Source: Rachicladosporium sp. CCFEE 5018 (lineage: Eukaryota; Ascomycota; Dothideomycetes; Cladosporiales; Cladosporiaceae). Taken from it: 64,000 nt of DNA. Below, piece by piece: positions 22,303-32,484 of this stretch; positions within the stretch are counted from its first letter, which is position 1; each line of letters begins with the position of its first letter. Location of the stretch: positions 186,001 through 250,000 of the forward strand of contig KZ111173.1 in NCBI GenBank assembly GCA_002077045.2, in the 5' to 3' direction. The notes beneath the pieces were generated by a model, which saw only the letters and a program-made list of their open reading frames with translations, was not told the origin of the DNA and did no database searches. The position numbers were made by a program, and so were the translations under genes.

Positions 22303-23472
22303 ATGACATCCTCCGGCTTGGAGACTCACATCCACACTTCCTCCGTGAAAGGCCTTTCCAGCGTCACGACACTCATCGTAGGTGCAAATGCAGCAGTGAT
22401 AATCGATCCTCCCTTCCTAGTACCAGACGCCGAATCGGTTGTGCGATGGGTGAAGGAGAAGACGTCGAAGCCCGTGAAAGCGCTGTTCGTGACGCATCAT
22501 CATCCAGTAAGTCGAAGAATAGATGTCCGCGAGCTGCTACAGCAGGATGATTAATCGGACAAAGGATCATTTCTTCAGTGCCAACCCGATCCTTGACGCC
22601 TTTCCCGGCTCCAAACTATTCGCTGCACCTTACGGTACATTCCTGACTTTCTCCGACCCCTTTGTCGTGTACCAACCCATGGCTGGTGACATGTATTCTC
22701 ATACTCCTCCCAGTCCTCGCAGGTATCAACCGCGAATACGACGAGAAAGTAAAGTTCTGGCCCACAGTCTTCGGCCGCGAGAACATCCCCGAAGTCCCCA
22801 CGAAACCCACAGCCTTCGAGCACAGTCTCTTTGTCCTCGAAGGGAATGAGTCCTCACCTGTGATCCTGCTTGGACCACTGCAAGGAGATAGCGTCGATCA
22901 TACGCTGTTCTGGCTGCCGAGCGAGAAAACGATTGTCTGTGGGGATGCAGTATATGCGAGGAGTACTCACGTTTGGTAAGCAGCTTGCGAGTCTGAGTCA
23001 ACATGAGTCTAGTAGACTGACATTGGCTGCAGGGTCGAGGAGATCGAGACGAAAGCTATTCTCGAGGCCTGGTACAAAACGCTCGACTTGATCGAAGCGC
23101 TAAAGCCGGAGAAAGTCATCGCTGGACATCTCGAGAGCGGTTGGGAACTCGATGCCGAAGCCGACTTGGCGCACAACCGGAAGTATCTCGATCTGTTCGC
23201 TGAGAAGATCACGTATGCGAAGAAGAAGCCGCAGGTCGACGAGTTGTTCCAGACGTTCAAAGCTGCGTTCCCAGAAGCCGATCAGAATCTGGACTTCTTC
23301 CTAGGCCATTTGAGCAATCAGTTCGGTGAGGGTGGAAAGGTGAAGTCATTTCCTGATATGTCCTTTTGATACGCAAACTGACTCGTACTGCCAGGTCTGG
23401 GAAGAGAATCGCCATCACAACGTGGGTGCGAGGACCAAGGAGCAGCTAGAAGCATACTACTTCCGTGTCTAA
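22303..23472 (+). CDS. Metallo-beta-lactamase-fold hydrolase, copy A
   Basis: Five exons: 22303-22506, 22565-22634, 22723-22975, 23033-23339 and 23395-23472. Spliced protein is 303 residues. The exon 1/exon 2 junction builds the zinc-binding motif THHHPDH (HxHxDH, His65, His67, Asp69, His70). Further metal ligands are plausibly at the GDSVDHTLFW/CGDAVY segments and AGHLESGW. The fold hydrolyses esters, thioesters or lactones with one or two metal ions, as in the glyoxalase II and fungal lactonase relatives; the actual substrate is not evident. No signal peptide, so probably cytosolic. Intact in both copies with few protein changes. The stop lies only 66 bp from the 3' end of the convergent CTK2 gene. 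Confidence 0.9.
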
Positions 23473-23538
23473 GAAGCACTTTCGATCAGATAAATCGCCG
23501 CGTCCGCGTCCAAGTTTGCCCGCCACGCTTTGAAGCAC

Positions 23539-25032
23539 TCATCGCCGCTCATCTCGATACCGCCTGTCCTCCCGCGGTCGTCGCTCCTCACCATACCGCC
23601 TTTCGTCGTACCGCCTATCATCATACCTTCTCCGATCATCATCGTACCGTCTCCCGTGCCTATCGCGATGACCATCCCTGTCCCGCTCGCGGTCCCTCGG
23701 CCTCTGCCTGTCCCTGTCTCGCTCTCGTACTCTGTCAAGCTCCCGCCTCTCGTCGATCGCTCTGCGCTTCTCGGGCTCTTCGCGCTTTACTTCGGTGCGC
23801 CGATCGCGTGATGAAGGCGGACCAGTCGATGGTGCTGGGCGCTCACTGCGAGGGATAGGCACTTCGATCTCTTCTTCGTACTCTTCCCACTCTTCCTTGA
23901 AGTGCGACTCGACTTGATCACGCTCGTTCTTTGCGAGCTGAGGGTTGAGCATAAAGCGAAGGGTACCGGTGCCGACAACCGGTGCATACTCCGGAGCAGA
24001 AGCAGGAATCTGTAGTGACTGCTGAGTCGACCCGGGCTGGGGTGGCGAGACAGGTGTAGGATGACCGTTTTGAACCTGTGAAGTGGGTGCTTGTGGCGTC
24101 GGCGCCATGCAATACCGTGGAATCGACTTGTCGTTGCATTCCTTATTCAGTGCTAGACGGATTCGAAGGAAATCATCCAGGCTGTAGCGCGCGCCGAGGA
24201 TTGATGAAGTTGTGTGCTGTATGTACAGGTCCAGAGAGTCGAGTTCCGTCTCCATGATCTCCGCGCGGGATGTCTGCCATGCTGGCATACTCACCTGCTG
24301 CAGTCTTTGGAGCACAGCTTCTTCAGCTGACAAACGTGCTGCAAGTTCGAGGGTGGCGAATGCCAGTGTAGAAGCAGTATGCTTCAGTGGAGCGAAGGTG
24401 CGATAGATGTCAGTCCAAGCCAGGTCATGCACCTTCTTCACATCCTCCCCCTTGCCAAGACTCCTGGCGATCTTTGAGAGCACCTGGTGTGGCGCACGAC
24501 TCCGAAAGTCGAAGCTTCCAGCTTCCAGCACAAGTCGCTCCAGTCCGATCACGATACGACTCGGTTGCTCGAATATCGGATCGTCTGCTGGCAACTGCTC
24601 ATGCGCAGCTGAGAGCTTGAGGTTATAGCTCGCTGCCAGCACTTCACGACTCTTCTTGAGCGTGTCCTCCATCTTACAGGCCGTGAGCAGACTTGCAGCT
24701 GCTGCATCACTCCATAAGTAGCCATCGCCAGTGGTAGTCCCGGGAGGGTGTGCCAGACGGAACTTGTGATAATACGTGCAAGCGGTGGTGTAGGTCCGGA
24801 CAGGCAAGTGCAAGGCGCGACGGACGACATCGATCCACTGCACGCCTTGGAGGCGCAGCGAGTCTTCCTTTGCCTCAGCCAGAGATCGTTCCTGAGCATC
24901 GCCTGTGGTTTGCGCCAATTGCTGCTCCACACCAGCTTGACTGACATACTGCGCCGATACTCTGATTGTACTGGGATGTGGACCGACTGGCGGCTTCGGC
25001 TCGCCGTTGCTCATCCTCTTTTGCGATACCAT
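23539..25032 (-). CDS. CTK2: Ctk2-type cyclin, beta subunit of the RNA polymerase II CTD kinase complex, copy A
   Basis: 497 residues, single exon, starting MVSQKRMSNGEPKPP at 25032. Residues about 60-200 form the cyclin region (LQGVQWIDVVRRALHLPVRT, YLWSDAAAASLLTACKMEDT, DPIFEQPSRIVIGLERLVLE), matching the fungal CTD-kinase beta family. In yeast this cyclin activates the Ctk1 kinase, which phosphorylates Ser2 of the polymerase II C-terminal repeats in the nucleus. After a Pro/Gln-rich linker the C-terminus is a long Arg/Asp/Glu/Tyr repeat (DDRRRYDDRRYDERRYGEER), as in splicing-linked cyclins. Compared with B it lacks three residues after DLAWT and four in the linker (RASS region). The gene keeps its frame in both copies, and most differences in its 5' half are silent. 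Alternative naming as cyclin K/L-like is possible. Confidence 0.82.
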   Translation of the reverse strand: MVSQKRMSNGEPKPPVGPHPSTIRVSAQYVSQAGVEQQLAQTTGDAQERSLAEAKEDSLRLQGVQWIDVVRRALHLPVRTYTTACTYYHKFRLAHPPGTTTGDGYLWSDAAAASLLTACKMEDTLKKSREVLAASYNLKLSAAHEQLPADDPIFEQPSRIVIGLERLVLEAGSFDFRSRAPHQVLSKIARSLGKGEDVKKVHDLAWTDIYRTFAPLKHTASTLAFATLELAARLSAEEAVLQRLQQVSMPAWQTSRAEIMETELDSLDLYIQHTTSSILGARYSLDDFLRIRLALNKECNDKSIPRYCMAPTPQAPTSQVQNGHPTPVSPPQPGSTQQSLQIPASAPEYAPVVGTGTLRFMLNPQLAKNERDQVESHFKEEWEEYEEEIEVPIPRSERPAPSTGPPSSRDRRTEVKREEPEKRRAIDERRELDRVRERDRDRQRPRDRERDRDGHRDRHGRRYDDDRRRYDDRRYDERRYGEERRPREDRRYRDERR

Positions 25033-26667
25033 GATCACTCGATGGACCCACGTAGTGAGGTGATGGTGAAGTAGCGGACGGAGGGATCGTGTCCAGGTTG
25101 ACGGGTCAAACGCGCGCCTGAGGCACCAAGGCGAAAAAGGCCGGCCCGAAGCTTAATCCGACGCCCTTGGACTTGACCGCACCATCTCCATCACGGCCTC
25201 GGACTCTTCACCTTCCATAACGCTGATGACATCGACTGCACGCGCGCCCTTGGCGAGGGCGCTATGTCACCGTCAAAGTCTACGTCAAACGTGTGTGGCA
25301 GTGCGCTACCTGTACCCGTCCAGGCCTCAAGGCGTTTTCGCCTCATTGCCTTTACTAAGACATTCAGCTACCGAAGCCGGCCACGCTTCCTACAAGCACG
25401 CCTCGCCCATGCGCTGTGCTTTTGACGATATCGCAGTCGCAGTCGCGGTTTCGGACATCTAGGCAAATTTGGTTCGCCCTGTGAGGCCGGCCTTGCCCCT
25501 CGGCGATTTACAGTATCTGATGCTACGCCGGCCCGCATCACAAAGCCACCTGAACATGCCTCGTTGACTAGCCTGAATCGCGTAGGACATTTTGATGATA
25601 CGCTCTGGGTCCCGCTTGAACATGGATGCTCCCTGCACAGCGGAAGTGAGATATCGCTCGAAAGATGGCTCACCATGGCGTCTGTCTCCACGTGAGGCAT
25701 GCCGAGGGCGCAAACTCCGTAACGGCAGGCCTCGAGCACGCGAGCTTACGCGCGCCGTTCTCGCTGCGGTATCAAAATGGGTCTGCACTGCCCGTCTCGC
25801 TGATCGCAAGCGTAGATCCACGAACAGTACACGTCCGTCCTGAAGATCGATCTCGCCAGATCTTGCACGACCATGATCAGAGCGGACTCCCGCAACATAT
25901 CTACGATGCAGCAGGGTCGGTTGCAAGTCAGCGAACGAGTTTGCATTTCCCCGGACTGGGCCTTGCTGATGCTCCGTCGTCGTTACACCACCGGGCCCCG
26001 CATGCATGTAGAATGCCATGTGCAGCACGTGGGCGCCACGCCCTTTTCTTAAATCGTCACATCGGAAGTCGAACGTCGGTGCAGCCACTCTACGTGACGT
26101 AGGCGGATCACTCCGCCTTACTGATTGTCACACTCAAACCCGGCGACTCCGAATGTGTTTCGTCCACAGATCCAGTCAGTTCGAATGAGATCATGACTCC
26201 CTCCACGACGTAGTCCCACAAAGTAGGGCTCTCGCCGACACTGCTCGGTGCCACCTCAGGCCTACCAGGCATGCCTCGATACCTGCATGCGGTAACATCG
26301 GTCACAAGTCTTTTGCTGCTCCACACGATCAGGTACCCTGGCGCAAATCATCACCACTGCTGGTCGATCTTACTCCCTGTCGCAAGCACTAAGTGTAGGG
26401 CGACTGATTGTGAGTTCGTGGCCGGCTTGCGACAGGATGAGGATGCCCGAAGTTTGACACTGATGCTATACTGGTGACCATCTGACGGTAGGCACAGCAT
26501 TGCCCCCGTAGGGCTTTAATCACGCAAAGAGGCAAGCTCTGATGCCTTTCGTATTATTGTCTGGTACAAGCCCTTAAAGAGATCGTCGTTCTCAGACATG
26601 CATCCCTTGAGCACATCGGTTTCTCTTCTATCTTCAACCTATCACCGGCTCTCAGCAAGGTTACACC
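25033..26667. other. Upstream region of CTK2 copy A; single-copy DNA begins
   Basis: No supported gene, although overlapping long frames occur (for example 25459-26088 minus). Only scattered collinear similarity to the copy B flank remains: AATCC.ACGCCCTT near 25160 against 62845, and CACGTGGGCGCCAC at 26026-26039 against 63779-63792. The second motif lies at nearly the same distance from the CTK2 start (994 and 1050 bp). A minus-strand frame at 26326-26108 ends protein-like (LWDYVVEGVMISFELTGSVD) and could be the last exon of a small gene, but I could not find a supporting upstream exon. Confidence 0.45.
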
Positions 26668-27055
26668 ATGCCATCTGCGTACATTACTATCGAAATGCTG
26701 AGAGCGATGGCGTCTCGTCTCAAGGATCTCGAAGACGACTGCGCAGATATCGACAACCGGACTGACCCGCGCGTTGCCGCGATCCGCCGCACTAGATATC
26801 AGCAAGCCCTTGATCAGTTCCGAGAAGCCCGGAGCCAGTACAATGCGCAGATCGCAGCTCAGCAAGCCCCCTCTATGAGGGGCTGGTGGTAAGGGCTATC
26901 CTTCTCGCAACATCCTAAGCCATTGATGTGCATCTTGACTGATACCCCATCACAGGGTCTGCTGCGGCTGCGGCGGAACCAACGGCCCCACTCTCACGCC
27001 TGAACGTTGCTCCGTTTGTGGGCATTTTAGGGACGCCCGCTGCCATACTTACTAG
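26668..27055 (+). CDS. Small spliced protein: helical N-terminus plus C-terminal zinc ribbon
   Basis: Exon 1 is 26668-26888, a 67-nt intron follows (26889-26955, donor GTAAGG, CTGAT branch-like site, acceptor CACAG), and exon 2 is 26956-27055. The 106-residue product begins MPSAYITIEMLRAMASRLKD. It has a charged alpha-helical body (LEDDCADIDNRTDPRVAAIR, YQQALDQFREARSQYNAQIA) and, only after splicing, a Cys-rich end: WWVCCGCGGTNGPTL, then ERCSVCGHFRDARC. The CxxC...CxxC pairs with an extra Cys look like a zinc ribbon. The splice closes the frame exactly and a Trp codon is rebuilt at the junction. I do not recognise a named family; similar Cys-rich tails occur in short fungal proteins of unknown role. 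It converges with the PFA5 gene (about 490 bp). Confidence 0.72.
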
Positions 27056-27542
27056 CACGCATGGTCATGTTTGGGCTAGCATGATTGGGGGGCAGTTAAT
27101 GGCGTTTCGGAGGTGAGTACGCGGTGCTTGTTGGCAACTTATCGGGTTGCGGGAGGGTGGTATGGGGCTCGGATTCTGGATGGTGCGTGGCGCTGATGGG
27201 ATACTAAGACATGGGAAGCCGCTAGGCAGGGGAAGGTATGGGCATGATGAATGAGAGGAGGGTGCTTTTGGACAGGTACGGCGTTGTTGGGTCGGGAGAG
27301 GACATTCGCTTGGATCGACATGAGCATGGCGTTGCGGTTACTTGGGTGCGGATGTTTGAAACGATACCCCCCTGTCGCTATACTTGTATCTATGTTTGGC
27401 ATTACGACCGCGACTATGCAGTACTTCCCAAACCCGTCCATAGCTTCAGCCCGTAGACTGGATGCAAGGCTACTTGCTAACCGCGTGCATTGCTTACGAA
27501 AACGCCAGAACTCCCTCGCTAAAATCGTCCAAGTTCGCCCAT
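27056..27542. other. Intergenic between convergent zinc-ribbon and palmitoyltransferase genes
   Basis: About 490 bp, presumed 3' UTRs. Nothing else recognised. Confidence 0.5.
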
Positions 27543-29235
27543 TCACACCTCCCCAGCCCTCTCCTCAGCTCTACTCCTCTTCCTTCGCCTCCGCTCCTCC
27601 TTCTCCAACACCCACCCATCAGGCCGTTCCCCATTCTGCCACCCGTAGTCCAGCTTCCTCTTCCTCCTCTTCTCCCTCTGTCTCTCTCCCCTCTTACCTC
27701 CTCGCCCCTGCTCGCCACCTCTGCCTTCCTTCCCTCCACCTCCTTGCACCAGCCCAGCCTCCTCCAAAAGCTGCTCGAATTCCCAGCCGAGTCCATAATC
27801 ACTCACGCCGTTATCGTGACGACAGCAGGGCGAATATTTCACTGGGAGTAGCCAGTCGTGAGGCGAAGATCCGAAGACAGAAGTGAAGTTCTGGTAAGCG
27901 CCGCGGTTCCAGGGGTTCAGACCTGGCGGTGTGCGCAAGATGGCGAAGGTTCGACGGTTTGCTGCTGCGGCAGGAAGAGGAGGCGCAGTAGTAAGAGGGA
28001 TGGGAAATGTGATCGAGGAAGTCCAGACTTTGGGTGTCGAGGCTCGGCGTCGGCGATGTCGGCGGTGTGGAGACTGAGAATCATGAGGCGGCGATTGCGA
28101 TGGTGAGGTGTCGTCGAATTCGGGCTTTGATCGAGAACGTCGGCTGGAGAGTGGTCGCGGTCCAGCGAAGTAGGAGGCATGTGATGGATCGTCGATCTCG
28201 GATGTTAACGGGCGAGAGCTGTCGTTCGAGCGGCTTGGTGGGGTTGTTGAGGCTGTCGGAGGCGGATAAGCAAGGCTCGGCTGATCATGGATCTCCGGCG
28301 GCAGTAGCACAGCAAGATACATAGTTCGCATCCCGGCATCGATATTCTCGATCGTCGTAACTTCGTTGAGCGTCATCTGGAAGGACATGAGATTCAAGCC
28401 GAAGGTGAAGAAGCAGAAGAAGCCGGAGAGTCCGATGACTACCACCCAGTGCGCGTTTCCGATGCTGCTAGTGAGCTTCTCCGACTCGGCCACGAAGACA
28501 GCCATGCATGCCAAAGTATATGCCGTGAAGACTGTCGCGTAGAAATTGAACTGCACGAAGAACTTGAAGCTGTTCTCGCCAACACAGCCGCTAACCCAGG
28601 GACAGAAATGATCCATTTTCATGACGCAGCGGCCGATGTCAGAACTGTGATGGCTCCGATCGGGCTTCCAGTGGCGGCAGATCGGACACCAGAGTGGCAG
28701 GCCGTTCTGATCGCATACAAAGACGTCCTTCGTGTAGAAGTCCTCCATACCAGGTGGCGATGGCACTCGACCTTCCAGTATACCCACGAAGTCCAGATGT
28801 CCAACCTCCTGCCCGGTCACAATCGTAGTGGGTGCACACGATCTCCTGCTGACTGTCTCTTCGTGGACTCCAGAAGGCTTCTCAGCTGAATCATTCTGCC
28901 TCTCGATGAACCCAGGATTGAGCTGTACCACGAACAGCAGCCGGAAGTATGCGGCAGCCATTGGGAACATCAGCAGGAAGTACACTATTGGCAGCGCAAT
29001 GCCCACGGCCACTCGCTGTGGCGCGCGACTCTCCGGCGCAGGGTTGAGGAGGTAGTTGACTGCACCGCATTGTTAGCGCCGGCTTCACAAGCATTCCTTC
29101 TGCTCTGATCATACCGCATAAAGGCCCAACGAACACATAAGACGCATATACCACCACCAGTATGAGGAATGGAGGTATTATCCTCGAGACAGCCTTGTTG
29201 GACTGCTGCCGCCGCCGCAACTGCTTAGCATCCAT
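27543..29235 (-). CDS. PFA5: PFA5-type palmitoyltransferase with DHFC in place of DHHC
   Basis: Two exons: 29235-29115 and 29059-27543, with a 55-nt intron (donor GTATGA, acceptor GTGCAG). The protein has 545 residues. Four membrane segments can be seen: FLILVVVYASYVFVG and LPIVYFLLMFPMAAAYF before the catalytic domain, then FYATVFTAYTLACMAVFV and VVVIGLSGFFCFFTFGLN after it. The cysteine-rich domain (about residues 165-200) reads CPICRHWKPDRSHHSSDIGR then MKMDHFCPWVSGCVGENSFK. The enzyme family transfers palmitate to protein cysteines through an acyl intermediate on the last Cys of DHHC (here Cys193). The second His is Phe. I recall DHFC as normal in the fungal PFA5 subfamily, so this is probably not inactivating. 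The C-terminus ends in a Gly-rich then Lys/Arg/Glu-rich tail encoded by a purine/pyrimidine-biased tract. It acts in internal or plasma membranes. Confidence 0.87.
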
Positions 29236-29625
29236 CCTTCCAGCGGGCGTGAGCGCGTAGCCGTCGCTTCGAGATCATCGTCGTATGACTTGGTCGTGAG
29301 GCATCTAGCTATCAATTGTATCTATCACCAAGGTCTGCCTCACAACCATTATCAGTGGTGATGTTTGGGTGGCCGGTTGACCCGGTAGTAATCGGCCAGG
29401 ATCACCTCGCTTCGCGTTCATGACGTGGGGTCGGAGAAGCGTTGCGCCGTGGTCCGGGGATATTTCGTCGTGCTCCTCCTTCAATCAACGACGAGTTCCA
29501 AACACCCACGAGCACAGAACAATTTCTCCATCGACTGTAGATACACATTACAGTATACTATAGCTGAGTACCTTCCTCATCGTCATAAATCATCAACATT
29601 CCCCTCTGCCATCTCCCACACTCCC
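29236..29625. other. Intergenic, PFA5 promoter and 3' region of the next gene
   Basis: 390 bp between two minus-strand genes; no feature recognised beyond the presumed PFA5 promoter. Confidence 0.5.
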
Positions 29626-32484
29626 TCAATTCCCACTCAAACTCCCCCTCCTAGTACTCATATACATCTCCAACGCACTCCCCTCACTCGCGGTCTTGAT
29701 ATGACTAACCTTGCTAGCCGCACTTCGTCTCGCGACTCGAGTCTCCCAGGCCATCTTCCCGTCGACACTGCCCCTGGGCAATATCTCGCCCATCACGTCG
29801 CCAAGCTCAGCAAGCGGTCCGTTTAGAGCGCCATTGGTGCGCAATACGGCCATCAGCGCCGCGGAAAGGAGGGCATTCTGCTTCTCTAGGATCTCCAGTC
29901 GCTCCAGGCGAGCTGAGATGCGGGTCTGGGCTCGGTTGCCATGATTGGAAGATTGAAGCTGCGTGGAGACGTGATGACGATGAAGGTTCAGTGGTGCTGG
30001 AGGCAGGATCTCGTATGTCGGAGGGGTCGGTAGCGTTTTCTTGGGATCCTTGTCGAGTGGTACAGCACCAGACTGCAGCGCTTTACTCATTCGAGGGAAC
30101 TTCTCCGGGCCCGAGGCTGGTGGCGTGGGTGGCAAGGCGCGATTTGGAGGTGGCGAGGGCAGAGGCGGCGTTACTTCTCTCTGCTTGGAGCCGTTCGGTG
30201 TGCCAGGACGCGACAGACCAGCAGCACTTCCTCTACTTCTTCGCTTCGAGACTACTGAGGCTGAGCGTGGACGTGGAGCGTACTTGCTGCCTTCGCCTCG
30301 CAGGATTAGTCGAGCTGGCTTGCTTGCTGGAGACTTGGCTTTTGGTACAGGTACTTCTTCAGCCACAAGCATAACGGGACTAATACAGACGGTCGCAGAG
30401 CCTGCACTGGAGTTTGATGCCGTCGGCGAGACTGGGGTGTAACCGGTCTTCTCCTCTGATGCCAACTCCTCTTGCGAGGGCACAGACGATACAGGCGTGA
30501 GTGTCGACTCGGTGATTTTCCTCCAACTTGCCGTGCTCGAGGCGGACGACGAAGCACGTGTTGTCAGTGGCGCAAGCTTTAGTCCAGGTATCTGGATATG
30601 TGGTCTGACTTTCCTCAGCCTTCGTTGCATTGGCGGCTTGGCATGCACGACCGCGTCGATCGTACGCTGCGTGATGGGCCTGTCTCGCAGCTTTCGCTGT
30701 CTGATGCGCCCCTCGCGCTCCCGTCGTGAAGAGGGATAGAGTGGGTGTCTGACAACGTGCGCACCGCCGGACTTAGGGCGCTTGATAGGGCCAGTACACT
30801 CTGTCACCACTGACGAAACTATCCTAGGTGCGGGCGACTCGCTGATGCTGGCGATGACCGGTGCGATGCCAGGTGTTACTTTTCGAGGCTTGCTTGATGG
30901 ATGCATAATCGCCTCGATACTTCTCGGGTCCCGTCTCAGCCTCAATGGACTTTTCGGCGGCGGCGGGCCAGGACTATCACAGAAGCTGCGCGGGTACATG
31001 GAGGATCCGATGCTCGATGCTCGTTGCAGAAGGATAGGATGACTGACGAATCGTCGAGGGGATGGATGCGCCATGTTGACATTACGAGTCGAGCTTGGCA
31101 ACTTGACTGGGAACTCCTCGTGTGGCAGCGGTATACTTGGCATCGGCGAACTCGCAGACCGCTTCGTCTGCACCGGATGACTGCTCAAAGCCTTAGTGGC
31201 GTCGAGATGCTTCGCTGGGTGATCGTTGAGATCCTGCTGATATGACTCGGCTATCGATGTCGATGTCGCTGACTCCGGCTGGGGCGTCGGCGGATTGGAA
31301 GCTGCTGGCCGGATTGGCGAGGAACTCTGAATCATGCGGACAGTATGGTCCATGTTTACTGCGCCGAGAACGACTGATGGCTGGCGGGAAGGAGCTGGTG
31401 TGCGATGCCAGAGTCGCTCTTTACTGTTGGCTGCGTAAAGCCAGTCGTCGTAGGCGCCTGCGTTAGCGAAGTCTTCGGAGAAGGAGACAGAGACGCGGGA
31501 GTCTACGATCTCGGGACTGTAAGCTGTCAGCAATGTTCAACTATTTGTAACAGCCCAGCTTGGGATCGATCTGATACTCACCTGAGATGTGGCACATAGT
31601 CGGAGCCTCCTGGGAGTTTCGCATAGTGAACATCTTTGACCTTGAGTGCCAAGTAGCGCTTGCCTGTACTCATCAACATCGGACACGATCCACATCACCA
31701 TCAACAACTCACCACTCGCGGAAACCTTCGGCTCGACCCCATCAGGATGCAATAAGTTACCCTCGTCATGCAACTTCAGTCTACTCCGCCGTCAGCCACA
31801 ACAGTCTCGACACCCGCTTGCCACAACGTACTCATAATGCGGATCGCCGGCGGCTCCCCTCGCCGCCCGTCTCGCCGCAAATCTCAGAAACCTCGGCCCT
31901 CGACCCTTCCCATCAATTCTCTCCTCCAACTTACTCGGCCGTCGATGTGGAGCCGTTGGTCCCGTAGTCTGGAGAAAGAACGCCAGGTCATCACTCTCGA
32001 ATCCTTTCATTAGCGGCAATGCACTGAGTTGCGTTGAAGCACCCGCACCAGCATGCCTGTTGGGAGTGCCAGATGAGTACGGCCGCTGATCAGTACAATC
32101 GTGGTGCATGGACCACGAATCTGGCCGTTCGGTCTCACGTTCGAGGACCTCGATATCCTGCTCGTTCAAGGCAGAGACGACGGAAATGTTGTCCGAGAGC
32201 GAGACATGTATCGAGTCCTCACGCAAGATGCTTAAGCTCGCTTTGCGAGCCGCTTCTCGTTGCGAGGCTGAAGGCAAAGCACCCATGAGGGCGTTGGTGT
32301 ATGAAGGACCGGCACCGAAGGGCATCGCTTTCGCCGCCGCCGGGGTTGATGGACGCGAGGAGAGTATCTTGGGCTGAGGCGGAGGGATGGGTATCTCGAA
32401 GGCGCGAGGGGTGTGGTTCAGGTTGGTTGGATGGCGTGGGTGAAGACGGCGGCGAGGATGATGCGGGTAAGCGGAAACCTGCAT
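29626..32484 (-). CDS. Conserved-looking fungal protein with C-terminal coiled coil, function unknown
   Basis: Four-exon model: 32484-31828, 31773-31713, 31663-31582 and 31516-29626. Introns are 54, 49 and 65 nt; phases close exactly to give 896 residues. Splicing joins DPHYEY, LHDEGNLLHPDGVEPKVSAS, GKRYLALKVKDVHYAKLPGG and SPEIVDSRVSVSFSEDFANA, an ordered-looking central region. This is flanked by a Pro/Ser-rich N-terminus and a long basic, Ser/Pro-rich, probably disordered stretch. Near the end RLERLEILEKQNALLSAALM is a short coiled coil. The first intron uses an unusual GTTGTG donor; a GTGTCG alternative breaks the frame. The N-terminal exon may start elsewhere: a tetranucleotide run (GGCT x4) lies just upstream near 32535. 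No enzyme motif, signal peptide or membrane segment is visible. Confidence 0.66.

Larger units (their letters stand above)
1702..25032. repeat. Copy A of a ~23.3-kb direct segmental duplication
   Basis: Collinear and in the same orientation as 39346-62729, with coordinate offsets of about +37644 at the left and +37697 at the right. Eight genes and their intergenic DNA are shared in the same order. Most of the block looks near-identical by eye, including non-coding DNA. Divergent patches lie at about 4640-4790, 5080-5145, 5940-6210, 7375-7510 and 24113-25032. The left limit is set only by where the copy B contig starts after the N gap, so the real duplication may extend further left. Similarity collapses just upstream of the CTK2 start codon at 25032. 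Confidence 0.95.

Noticed and set aside
4412..23472. Secondary-metabolite cluster (two transporters, FSH1 hydrolase, regulator, MBL-fold enzyme)
   Set aside because: No backbone synthase (PKS, NRPS, terpene cyclase) or oxidoreductase is present, and the block is mixed with core genes; co-location alone is not enough.
25459..26088. 209-codon minus-strand ORF upstream of CTK2
   Set aside because: Arg-rich translation without domain features, overlapped by long frames on the other strand, and not preserved in the diverged copy B flank.
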